Below, piece after piece: positions 6,253 through 14,633 of a DNA stretch of 15,798 bases. The stretch covers positions 1-15,798 of the forward strand of contig CAYTET010000050.1 of assembly GCA_964436975.1 (NCBI GenBank). The letters are read 5' to 3'. Both the position numbers and the translations under genes were made by a program. Positions within the stretch are counted from its first letter, which is position 1; every line of letters starts with the position of its first letter. The stretch is from CAYTET01 sp964436975. GTDB lineage: Bacteria; Bacillota_I; Bacilli_A; Erysipelotrichales; Erysipelotrichaceae. The notes beneath the pieces are model-generated. The model made no database searches, was not told the DNA's origin, and saw nothing but the letters and a program-made list of their open reading frames with translations.

Positions 6253-6262
6253 GGCCTATTCT
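6234..6262 (+). promoter_or_regulatory. Candidate promoter of the GRE operon
   Basis: TTGACA (6234-6239, perfect consensus) and TATTCT (6257-6262, 4 of 6) are separated by 17 bases. The start of transcription would be near 6269, leaving a leader of about 24 nt with AGGAGGA at 6278-6284. The -35 lies at the end of the second 20-bp repeat and the third repeat falls in the spacer, which fits repression. I see nothing else recognisable in the 6072-6199 stretch between the two divergent promoters beyond GC-rich imperfect palindromes. Confidence 0.65.
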
Positions 6263-6292
6263 GAAACTGTAACAGCCAGGAGGACAGCGCCA

Positions 6293-8560
6293 GTGAAGAA
6301 GATCAGCATTGATGGCCCCCAGAATGTCGAGGTATCACGCCGGCTGCCCAGTGAAAAGACCCCGCTCCAGCAGCTTGAAATCATGGAGGCATATACTAGG
6401 GTCTATCAGGACAATATGGATAAGGACAAGGCGGTCAGAGAGATCAACTGCCTCAAGGTAATTTATCCCCGGATGTTCCGCTCCATCGAGCCGGATGATC
6501 TGATTGCCGGAAGACTGGACTTTCTGCCGATCGGCTTTGGATGTGTAACCAGCCTTGGCGGAGTAGGCCATTACTGTGTATTTGACAAGCTGCGGGCCAT
6601 GAAAGACCTCTTTAACAGTGCCAAGGATAAACACCGCGTTGATGCCCTGTATGAATTCTGGGCTGATCATGATGTCAAAGCCCTCTACTGCAAAGACGTA
6701 TTGAATGATACTACAACCGGAAGATTCATTGACTGCCGCTATCCGATGATGGCCACGGCAAGGCTTTCCGGCATGATGCTTGATTACGGCAAGCTTATGG
6801 ACTATGGCGTTGACGGCATGATTAAGCTGCTTCAGGCAAAACCGCGCAACGAATTCATTAACTGTGCGCAGCAGGCCATGGTTCTGTTTAAACAGGTCAT
6901 TCAGTACCAGATTGACCTGGCCGATCAGCTGGCAGTTTCAGATAATGCGACGGTAAACAAAGACCGGCGGCTGATGAAAGCGGATCTTGAATATATCAAA
7001 AACCATAAGCCGGCAACTTTTCATCAGGCCCTGCAGCTGTTCTGGCTGTATGCCCTGTGTGCCGGCTGTATTAACTATGGCCGTATGGACAATGTGCTCG
7101 GCTCCTATCTGAAACATGATATTGACCGCGGTCTCATTACCGAAGAGCATGCTTACCGCTATCTTAAATCACTCTGGAAACTGATTGAAAACAGAAGAAC
7201 CACGGTCAACGGCAGAATCATTGTCGGCGGCTATGGAAGAACCGATGCACAAGCCGGCGATCTTTTTACCAGGATCTGTCTCAGAGTCTGCCGCGATACA
7301 AGATATGTTGAACCGCAGTTTACACTGCGGTTCAATCATGAAACCCCTAAGGATATCATGGACATGGCTTATGACTGCATTGCCTCAGGGGCAACCTATC
7401 CCACCCTCTACAATGATGACGTCAATGTGCCGGCGGTGGAATATGCCATGCGCATCAGCCATGCCGATGCCGCGCAGTATGTGCCGTTTGGCTGCGGCGA
7501 GTTTGTCATCCAGGGCAAAAGTGTCGGCACACCCAACACCCTTCTGAATCTGGTGAAGATCCTGCAGATAACCGTTAACAGCGGTATTGATCCCATGGAT
7601 GGCCTTTACAAAGCCGGCCCGGTAAAACTGAAAGATGCGGCCGAACTTACAAGCTACAAAGCCCTGCTGGATCAGTATCACATTATGCTTGACTACTATA
7701 TCAACCTCAGTGCCGCGGCCCAGCAGCACTCCTATGAAGTGATGAATCGGGAAGTGTCTTTCCTTTTCCCGTCGCTTCTGATGGATGACTGTCTAGCGCG
7801 GGGGGCCGCCCTGCTGGATGGCGGGGTGGAAATACTGGGCGGCACAAATGAGACTTATGGCAACATTAATGCTTCCGATGCTTTGTATGCCGTAAAACAG
7901 GTGGTATATGAAAAGCACCTGTACACACTGAAGGAAGTAAATGATGCGGTCTGCCACGACTTTAGCTGCAATGAGAAAATGCGGCACGATCTGCTCCATG
8001 TGGCAAAATACGGCAATGATGATGCCGGCTGTGATGAAACAGCCAATGATCTATTTGAATATGTTGCCAAAGGAGTCAGGGATGCCGGAATCAAGCGGCA
8101 CATGGGCTACTACCTGATTGTCATCTCCAACAATCAGACCAATACGGACTGGGGACTTCAGACGGCCGCCTCTATGGATGGCCGGCATGCGGGAGTCTTT
8201 ATGAATCCGGCAAATAACCCCCAGGGCGGCGCCGCCTTAAGCGGACCGACGGCCTGCCTGAATTCTTTGGCAAAGTTTCAGGCAAAATATCACGGTGGCA
8301 GCGTGCAGAATATGCGCTTTACCCCCCGCATGATGCATGAGGATGAAACCAAGGTCAGACAATTGTTTAAGACCTACTTTAACAAGGGCGGCTGTCAGTT
8401 GATGGTGACGGTGGTAGACTGGGGCCAGCTGGAGGATGCCCAGAAGCATCCGGAAAACTATCCGGATCTGATTGTCCGGGTTGCTGGCTACAGTGCCCGC
8501 TTTGTCGATCTGCCGGCGGCCGTGCAGAATGAACTGCTTTCGAGAATGCTCTATGACTGA
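6293..8560 (+). CDS. Glycyl radical enzyme of unknown substrate (PFL-like, dehydratase/lyase type)
   Basis: This 755-residue protein is a glycyl radical enzyme. The Gly-radical loop RVAGYSARFVDL lies near the C-terminus with the radical at Gly732, and the thiyl site is FGCGE, Cys401 and Glu403. Pyruvate formate-lyase has two adjacent cysteines here; a single Cys followed by x-Glu is the pattern of C-O, C-N or C-S cleaving members such as glycerol, choline and hydroxyproline enzymes and E. coli YbiW/PflD. So I do not call it a formate acetyltransferase, although automatic annotation probably would. The segment after the active site is atypical: GGTNETYGNINASDAL around residues 521-536 replaces the usual GGA-K/R-YN region. 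The start is GTG at 6293, with AGGAGGA 8 bases upstream. The stop overlaps the activase start by 8 bases. No microcompartment-targeting extension is seen, so it is probably cytoplasmic. The substrate is unknown; the neighbours suggest a sugar phosphate. Confidence 0.92.
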   Translation: MKKISIDGPQNVEVSRRLPSEKTPLQQLEIMEAYTRVYQDNMDKDKAVREINCLKVIYPRMFRSIEPDDLIAGRLDFLPIGFGCVTSLGGVGHYCVFDKLRAMKDLFNSAKDKHRVDALYEFWADHDVKALYCKDVLNDTTTGRFIDCRYPMMATARLSGMMLDYGKLMDYGVDGMIKLLQAKPRNEFINCAQQAMVLFKQVIQYQIDLADQLAVSDNATVNKDRRLMKADLEYIKNHKPATFHQALQLFWLYALCAGCINYGRMDNVLGSYLKHDIDRGLITEEHAYRYLKSLWKLIENRRTTVNGRIIVGGYGRTDAQAGDLFTRICLRVCRDTRYVEPQFTLRFNHETPKDIMDMAYDCIASGATYPTLYNDDVNVPAVEYAMRISHADAAQYVPFGCGEFVIQGKSVGTPNTLLNLVKILQITVNSGIDPMDGLYKAGPVKLKDAAELTSYKALLDQYHIMLDYYINLSAAAQQHSYEVMNREVSFLFPSLLMDDCLARGAALLDGGVEILGGTNETYGNINASDALYAVKQVVYEKHLYTLKEVNDAVCHDFSCNEKMRHDLLHVAKYGNDDAGCDETANDLFEYVAKGVRDAGIKRHMGYYLIVISNNQTNTDWGLQTAASMDGRHAGVFMNPANNPQGGAALSGPTACLNSLAKFQAKYHGGSVQNMRFTPRMMHEDETKVRQLFKTYFNKGGCQLMVTVVDWGQLEDAQKHPENYPDLIVRVAGYSARFVDLPAAVQNELLSRMLYD

Positions 8561-9449
8561 GATATTCAACATTGAGCGGTTTGCGACCCACGACGGGCCG
8601 GGTATCCGAACAGTTGTGTTTTTCAAAGGCTGCGGAATGCACTGCCCCTGGTGTGCCAATCCGGAATCGTGGAGCCGGCGCCCTGTGCTGATGCATGACC
8701 AGCTAAAATGCACGGGCTGCGGACAATGTGCCGCTGTCTGCCCGGTCCAGGCCATTAATCTGAAAGACTGCTGGTCAGTCGATCAGAGCCGGTGCACAGC
8801 CTGCCGCCAGTGTGAGACCGTCTGTCTGAATGATGCAATCAGTTTTGCCGGCACTGCCATGACCAGCGCTGCAATCATGCATGAAGTCATGAAAGACATC
8901 GATTACTACCGCCAGAGCAACGGCGGAATCACCATATCCGGCGGCGAGCCCTTTCGGCAGAAAAACGGTTTGATTGAACTGCTGCAGCTGGCCAAGGCAA
9001 ACGGGCTGCATACGGCTGTTGAAACGGCCGGTTTCTACAGTACAGAAGCTCTGCTTGAGGCCATGCCATGGATTGACCTTTTCCTGTTTGATCAGAAGCA
9101 TGTCAACCAGCAGACCCTTTTAAAAGTTACCGGAGCGGATATGCCGATGATTGATGCCAACCTGAAACTGCTGGGGCAGCACTGTCCCGAAAGGACGGTT
9201 ATCCGGATTCCGGTCATTCCAGGATTCAACTGCGGACAAAATACCATTCCGCAAATTCTTGATAAAATTAAATCATTTGGATTTACCCGGGCCGACCTGC
9301 TGCCCTACCACACCATGGCCGTTGCCAAGTGGGCCCAGATGAACAAAGAATATCCCTATGATGGTCATCCGCAGCTGCCCAAGGAAGAACTGAAGCAGAT
9401 GATGGAGTATGGAAGCAGACTTGGACTGGATGTCCGGATTGGAGGCTAG
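8553..9449 (+). CDS. Glycyl radical enzyme activating enzyme (radical SAM, ferredoxin insert)
   Basis: This 298-residue activase would install the glycyl radical on the upstream enzyme by reductive cleavage of S-adenosylmethionine. The radical-SAM cluster motif CGMHCPWC is at Cys27, Cys31 and Cys34, preceded by the THDGPGIRT motif typical of these activases and followed by SGGEP. Between them lies a two-cluster ferredoxin insert: Cys53, 56, 59 and 63 (CTGCGQCAAVCP), and Cys81, 84, 87 and 91 (CTACRQCETVCL). PflA lacks this insert; activases of dehydratase and decarboxylase type have it, which supports a non-PFL role for the partner. The second cluster ends in CL rather than the usual CP. I start at the ATG at 8553, not the longer frame from 8472, because MTEIFNIERFATHDGPG is the family N-terminus and the 8-base overlap with the GRE stop indicates coupled translation. 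Confidence 0.93.
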   Translation: MTEIFNIERFATHDGPGIRTVVFFKGCGMHCPWCANPESWSRRPVLMHDQLKCTGCGQCAAVCPVQAINLKDCWSVDQSRCTACRQCETVCLNDAISFAGTAMTSAAIMHEVMKDIDYYRQSNGGITISGGEPFRQKNGLIELLQLAKANGLHTAVETAGFYSTEALLEAMPWIDLFLFDQKHVNQQTLLKVTGADMPMIDANLKLLGQHCPERTVIRIPVIPGFNCGQNTIPQILDKIKSFGFTRADLLPYHTMAVAKWAQMNKEYPYDGHPQLPKEELKQMMEYGSRLGLDVRIGG

Positions 9450-9454
9450 AAAAA

Positions 9455-10246
9455 ATGCTGAAGAAAGAAAGACTGTACCGCATAGAGGCGCTTCTGAAAC
9501 AGAAACCGTTTCTGTCCATCAGTCAGCTGCAGGTCGAGCTGAACATCTCCCGCTCCAGTGTCATAAGGGATCTGACCGAACTACAGCAGAGCGGAAGAAT
9601 TGTCAGAGAGAGAGGCGGAGCGGCCAGTTGTGAGGCGGAGGAGGCTTTGGCTCGCAGCATCTACAGCGAGCCCTCGGTATCTTCCCGCCAGAATACCAAT
9701 ACCGCACAGAAGCGCCTGATTGCCGCCGCCGCGGCCGAATTTATCAAAGACGGCAGCTGCATCTTTCTGGACAGCGGCACTACGCCGGCCTATCTGCTTC
9801 CCTGGCTGCAGAATAAGCATCTGCAGATTGTTACCCCAAGCACCTATGTCTCCAATCGCATTCCGGCTTGGTTTCAGGGCGATGTTTATCTGATCGGCGG
9901 CAGCTATCAGCGTGAATATGATACCGTCGCAGGATCATTGGCCCTGCAAATGCTAGATCAATTCAACATTGACTGTGCCTTCATCGGAGCCAACGGCATC
10001 GACCTTGAAACCGGTGAAGTCAGCGTGTTCAGTGAACCGATCGCTGCGGTTAAAAAGCAGGCCATCAGGCGCAGCAATAAGAATATTCTTCTCACTGATT
10101 CTTCAAAGTTTGATGTGCGGGCAATGGCAGTATTCGCAAAACTGGACCTGTTTGACTGCGTCATTACCGACAGTTATCCAAAGAATAGACCGCAGCCGGC
10201 CAATATCATATGTGCTGAAGCACAGGAAGGGAAACTGATAAAATGA
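9455..10246 (+). CDS. DeoR-family transcriptional regulator
   Basis: A 263-residue DeoR-type regulator. Residues 1-57 form the winged helix-turn-helix (ISQLQVELNISRSSVIRDL, then the wing GRIVRERGGA). Residues 80-250 form the DeoR-C sensor domain, with FLDSGTT, GGSYQREYDTVAGSLA, AFIGANGID and KKQAIRRSNKNILLTDSSKF, the fold related to ribose-5-phosphate isomerase that binds phosphorylated sugars. It most likely represses the operon until a sugar-phosphate intermediate accumulates, and the 20-bp repeats at 6200-6252 are its probable site. Being inside the operon implies autoregulation. It starts 5 bases after the activase stop with GGAGG overlapping that stop region, and its TGA overlaps the next ATG (ATGA at 10243-10246). 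Confidence 0.9.
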   Translation: MLKKERLYRIEALLKQKPFLSISQLQVELNISRSSVIRDLTELQQSGRIVRERGGAASCEAEEALARSIYSEPSVSSRQNTNTAQKRLIAAAAAEFIKDGSCIFLDSGTTPAYLLPWLQNKHLQIVTPSTYVSNRIPAWFQGDVYLIGGSYQREYDTVAGSLALQMLDQFNIDCAFIGANGIDLETGEVSVFSEPIAAVKKQAIRRSNKNILLTDSSKFDVRAMAVFAKLDLFDCVITDSYPKNRPQPANIICAEAQEGKLIK

Positions 10247-10995
10247 ATACCACTGATCCAAAAAAGAAGCAGCTTATTGAATCCATGCAGGGCGGCCTGA
10301 TTGTCTCCTGTCAGGTGCAGGCTGACGATCCGATCTATACTCCGGATATGGCCGTAAAAATGGCCGAAGCCGCCCGCTGGGGCGGCGCCGTCGGCATCCG
10401 GGCCAACAGTCCGGAGCAGATTAAAGCCATCAAGCAGGCGATCCCGGAGCTGCCGTTGATCGGCCTGTGGAAAGTCTGGCATGATAATACCGATGTCTTC
10501 ATTACACCAACGATTCAAGAAGCCCGGGCTGTCTATGCCGCCGGCGCTGAAATCATCGCTCTCGACTGCACCCGGCAGAAAACGCATGAAGGAACCGTCG
10601 CCTGGGATCTGCTGACGCAGGTGAAAAAGGAAATACCGACGGCCATAATCTTTGCGGATGTCTCAAACTATGAAGAAGCCGAACATGCCGTCAGGATGGG
10701 GGCCGATATTGTGGCTCCGACCCTGTATGGCTATACAAAGGCAACATCCAATATTGAAGGACCCGACCTGCGCGAATTTGCCAGAATGTGCCGCAACTTC
10801 GGCAATGATGTCTACATGATGATGGAAGGACATATCTATACACCGGAAGATGCCATGAAGGTTATCTACCTGGGGGCCTATGCGGTCATTGTCGGCAGTG
10901 CCATCACCCGGCCGCATCTTACAACTAAACGCTTTACTGATCTGCTTAATAAATATCAGGGCAACTGGCGGGATTCAGAGAAAGCCAAGCATTAA
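10243..10995 (+). CDS. nanE: NanE-like N-acylglucosamine-6-phosphate 2-epimerase (divergent)
   Basis: This 250-residue TIM-barrel protein belongs to the NanE family, which converts N-acetylmannosamine-6-phosphate to N-acetylglucosamine-6-phosphate. Visible family motifs are GLIVSCQV, GGAVGIRAN, the catalytic Lys77 in GLWKVWHD, ALDCTRQK, YGYT, the catalytic Glu195 in MMEGHIYTPEDA, and VGSAITRPHLTTKRFT. Both proposed catalytic residues are retained, but the surrounding signatures differ from typical NanE: KVWH instead of KRDY, EGH instead of EGR, and CTRQKTHEG instead of the usual AT-R-RP-type segment. No other sialic-acid gene (lyase, kinase, transporter) is present, so a related sugar phosphate may be the real substrate. 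The start overlaps the regulator stop by 4 bases (ATGA). The symbol is family-level only. Confidence 0.8.
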   Translation: MNTTDPKKKQLIESMQGGLIVSCQVQADDPIYTPDMAVKMAEAARWGGAVGIRANSPEQIKAIKQAIPELPLIGLWKVWHDNTDVFITPTIQEARAVYAAGAEIIALDCTRQKTHEGTVAWDLLTQVKKEIPTAIIFADVSNYEEAEHAVRMGADIVAPTLYGYTKATSNIEGPDLREFARMCRNFGNDVYMMMEGHIYTPEDAMKVIYLGAYAVIVGSAITRPHLTTKRFTDLLNKYQGNWRDSEKAKH

Positions 10996-11003
10996 GGCAA
11001 TTC

Positions 11004-11028
11004 CAGGGTTAACCGGTATTTAACCCTG
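11004..11028 (+). terminator. Perfect inverted repeat after the nanE-like gene
   Basis: CAGGGTTAA (11004-11012) and TTAACCCTG (11020-11028) form a perfect 9-bp stem with a 7-base loop, 8 bases after the stop of the last operon gene. Only a weak T-run follows (CTTATTAG), so it may be a weak terminator or a 3'-end stabilising hairpin. A further GGTTAAC copy of the half-site occurs at about 11068-11074. Confidence 0.5.
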
Positions 11029-11091
11029 CTTATTAGCATATCGATAATCTGTCTGACGAAAAGGTCTGGTTAACAAACAGTAAAACTATAT

Positions 11092-11133
11092 AAAAGGGGG
11101 TATCATCCGGATTAGATGACGGCTCCCCTTTTT
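11092..11133 (+). terminator. Rho-independent terminator of the GRE operon, possibly bidirectional
   Basis: AAAAGGGG (11092-11099) pairs with CCCCTTTT (11125-11132), with an inner TCATC/GATGA stem (11103-11107 and 11115-11119) and a T-run at the end on the plus strand. The A-run at the other side would give a U-tract on the minus strand as well, so it could also stop read-through from tuf. It protects the convergent tuf gene from head-on transcription. Confidence 0.7.
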
Positions 11134-11204
11134 CGTTTCGGTAAAACTACAGATTTCTATATATTATATGGTTTTGGCGGCTCCCTTTTACCGCCGGACT
11201 GAAA

Positions 11205-11235
11205 CAAAAAAGAGTCCGAATTTCTTCGGGCTCTT
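11205..11235 (-). terminator. Rho-independent terminator of tuf / str operon
   Basis: On the minus strand AAGAGCCCGAA (11235-11225) pairs with TTCGGACTCTT (11220-11210) with one mismatch and a 4-base loop, and runs into a U-tract (11211-11206). It begins about 16 bases after the tuf stop. A clear, strong terminator for the str operon. Confidence 0.85.
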
Positions 11236-11250
11236 CAATAATTAATCTGA

Positions 11251-12438
<1,188 letters not shown>

Positions 12439-12477
12439 ATTAACTTCCTCCCTTTTAAATTTGGTTTTTATTTGTTA

Positions 12478-12525
12478 AAAGCAATATCATTTTAATGCAT
12501 TACCTTAAATAAAGCAATATCATTT
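12478..12525 (-). repeat. 15-bp direct repeat in the fusA-tuf gap
   Basis: AAAGCAATATCATTT (plus-strand sense) occurs at 12478-12492 and again, identical, at 12511-12525, 33 bp apart. The copies overlap the -10 and -35 elements of the candidate tuf promoter, and the second runs up to the fusA end. They may be a duplication of a promoter segment or a protein-binding pair. Confidence 0.6.
12489..12517 (-). promoter_or_regulatory. Candidate internal promoter for tuf
   Basis: On the minus strand TTGCTT (12517-12512) and TAAAAT (12494-12489) are 17 bases apart, in the AT-rich gap between fusA and tuf. The -10 matches consensus at 5 of 6 positions. This would allow tuf to be expressed above the rest of the str operon, as known in other bacteria. 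Confidence 0.5.
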
Positions 12526-12528
12526 GCC

Positions 12529-14601
12529 TTACTTGGCGCTGCTGTCCTTAATGATCTTTTCCATGATCGCCTTAGGCACTTCAGCGTAATGATCCATCCG
12601 CATCATGTAGTTGCCGCGGCCCTGGGTGAAGCTGCGCAAATCAGTAGCGTAGCCAAACATCTCTGACAGCGGAACCATTGACTTGACGACAATGGCATTG
12701 CCCTGTTCGATCTGATCAACAATCTGACCGCGCCGGGATGTGACGTCGCCCATTACGGAGCCCAGATACTCACTGGGAGCGGTAATTTCAACGTTCATGA
12801 TCGGTTCCAGCAGGACCGGGTCGCACTTGTTGGCTGCGCCCTTCATAGCCAGACTGGCCGCAATCTTAAACGCGTTTTCACTGGAGTCGACTTCATGGAA
12901 GGAGCCGTCAAACAGCGTCGCCTTGATATCAATAATCGGATAGCCGGCAATCAGACCGCCGGACAGGGAAGACCGCAGGCCTTCCTCGGTCGGCTTGATG
13001 AACTGCTTGGGAACACTGCCGCCGACTGTCTCATCTTCAAATTCAAATCCTTTGCCCGGATTCGGTTCAAACCGGACCCAGACATCGCCGTACTGGCCGT
13101 GACCGCCGGACTGGCGGATGAACCGGCCTTCGACCTCGCCGCTCTTCCTGATGGTTTCGCGGTAGGCAACCTGCGGCCGGCCGACATTGGCCTGCACACC
13201 GAATTCACGCTTCATCCGGTCCATGATGATGTCCAGATGCAGTTCGCCCATACCGGCAATAATAGTCTGGCCGGAATCGGGGTCGGTATAAGTTCTGAAG
13301 GTTGGGTCTTCTTCGGACAGCTTCTGCAGAGCGACCGCCATCTTATCCTGGTCATTGCGGGTCTTGGGTTCAACCGACATGTTAATGACGGGTTCCGGGA
13401 ACTCCATTGATTCCAGAATAGCAGGATGATCTTCATCACACAGCGAATCGCCGGTGCCGGTATATTTGAAACCGACCGCCGCGGCAATATCGCCGGCGTA
13501 TACTTCATCAATATCCTGCCGGTGGTTGGCATGCATAATCAGCAGCCGGCCCAGTCTTTCCTTCTGGTCCTTAGTTGCATTGTAGACATACGAACCGGCT
13601 TTGGCCGTTCCGGCATAGACTCTGAAATAAGTCAGCCGGCCGACATAGGGATCGGTTGTAATCTTGAATGCCAGGGCGCAGAAAGGTGCGCTGTCGTCCG
13701 CCACAATCTGGCGGCCTTCATCTTTTTCCTTCAGAACCTTCATCGGAGGCATATCCAGCGGTGAAGGCAGATAATCGATGATGGCATCCAGCATCTGGAT
13801 GACACCTTTGTTCTTATAGGCTGCTCCGGCCATGACCGGGAAGAAATTGCCGCTGATGACCGCTTTGCGGACAGCTTCCTTAATCTCGTCGACGGAAACC
13901 GTACTGCCTTCCAGAACTTTCATCATGAAATCGTCATCATAATCGGAAACACACTCAATCAGCTTGGTCCGGTACTCTTCGACCTTATCCTTCATGTCAG
14001 CCGGAATATCAATTTCTTGGTCCGGCTTGGTGACATCATCGGAGAAGGCGTAGGCCTTGCGCTCAATGATATCGATGACACCGTCGAAATGGGCTTCAAC
14101 CCCAATCGGCAGCTGAATCGGACAGGAGATGGCACCAAGTCTGGTTTTGATTGATGCACATGACATGTAGAAATCGGCGCCGGTCGAATCCATCTTATTG
14201 ACGAACACGATGCGCGGAACACCGAATTTGGAAGCCTGCCGCCAGACGTTTTCCGTCTGCGGCTCAACACCGGCTTTAGCATCAAGCACGGTAACTGCCC
14301 CATCCAGCACGCGCAGCGAGCGCTCGACTTCAACCGTAAAGTCGACATGCCCCGGCGTATCTATGATATTTACACGATAGCCTTTCCAATGGCAGGTGGT
14401 GGCAGCAGAAGTGATAGTAATACCACGTTCCCGCTCCTGATCCATCCAGTCCATAGTGGCGGTGCCGTCATGGGTTTCACCGATTTTGTGCGTCCGGCCG
14501 GTATAGTAAAGAATGCGCTCGGTCGTTGTCGTTTTACCGGCATCGATATGAGCCATGATTCCTATATTGCGCGTATGCTGTAAATCAAATTCACGGGGCA
14601 T
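12529..14601 (-). CDS. fusA: Elongation factor G
   Basis: The 690-residue EF-G, the GTPase that drives translocation and, with RRF, ribosome recycling. It has the P-loop AHIDAGKTT (residues 17-25), RERGITITSAATT, DTPGHVDF and NKMD in the G domain, then domain II, domain III with GMGELHLDIIMDRM, domain IV with SGGHGQYGDVWVRFEP, and domain V with LGSVMGDVTSRRGQI. The length and all domains are typical of a standard housekeeping EF-G, not a TetM-like protection protein. It follows rpsG by 32 bases with an AAGGAGGT ribosome binding site and is part of the str operon. Confidence 0.98.
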   Translation of the reverse strand: MPREFDLQHTRNIGIMAHIDAGKTTTTERILYYTGRTHKIGETHDGTATMDWMDQERERGITITSAATTCHWKGYRVNIIDTPGHVDFTVEVERSLRVLDGAVTVLDAKAGVEPQTENVWRQASKFGVPRIVFVNKMDSTGADFYMSCASIKTRLGAISCPIQLPIGVEAHFDGVIDIIERKAYAFSDDVTKPDQEIDIPADMKDKVEEYRTKLIECVSDYDDDFMMKVLEGSTVSVDEIKEAVRKAVISGNFFPVMAGAAYKNKGVIQMLDAIIDYLPSPLDMPPMKVLKEKDEGRQIVADDSAPFCALAFKITTDPYVGRLTYFRVYAGTAKAGSYVYNATKDQKERLGRLLIMHANHRQDIDEVYAGDIAAAVGFKYTGTGDSLCDEDHPAILESMEFPEPVINMSVEPKTRNDQDKMAVALQKLSEEDPTFRTYTDPDSGQTIIAGMGELHLDIIMDRMKREFGVQANVGRPQVAYRETIRKSGEVEGRFIRQSGGHGQYGDVWVRFEPNPGKGFEFEDETVGGSVPKQFIKPTEEGLRSSLSGGLIAGYPIIDIKATLFDGSFHEVDSSENAFKIAASLAMKGAANKCDPVLLEPIMNVEITAPSEYLGSVMGDVTSRRGQIVDQIEQGNAIVVKSMVPLSEMFGYATDLRSFTQGRGNYMMRMDHYAEVPKAIMEKIIKDSSAK

Positions 14602-14633
14602 AATTTACCTCCTTGTAAACACCATGAGTTGTA

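Noticed and set aside
6243..6256. A possible CcpA cre site (TGAAATCGGGCCTA) in the GRE promoter
   Set aside because: Two or more mismatches to the cre consensus, and the region is better explained as the third TATGAA repeat.
8472..8552. A 27-codon N-terminal extension of the activase, from an in-frame ATG at 8472
   Set aside because: It lies entirely within the GRE coding sequence, has no ribosome binding site and precedes the standard MTEIFNIERFATHDGPG family N-terminus; the ATG at 8553 is the natural start.
6293..8560. Annotation of the GRE as pyruvate formate-lyase (pflB)
   Set aside because: The active site is GCGE rather than Cys-Cys, and the activase has the ferredoxin insert that PflA lacks.
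12529..14601. EF-G as a tetracycline ribosomal protection protein
   Set aside because: The length, the N-terminal MPREFDLQHTRNIGI and the str operon position are those of housekeeping EF-G.
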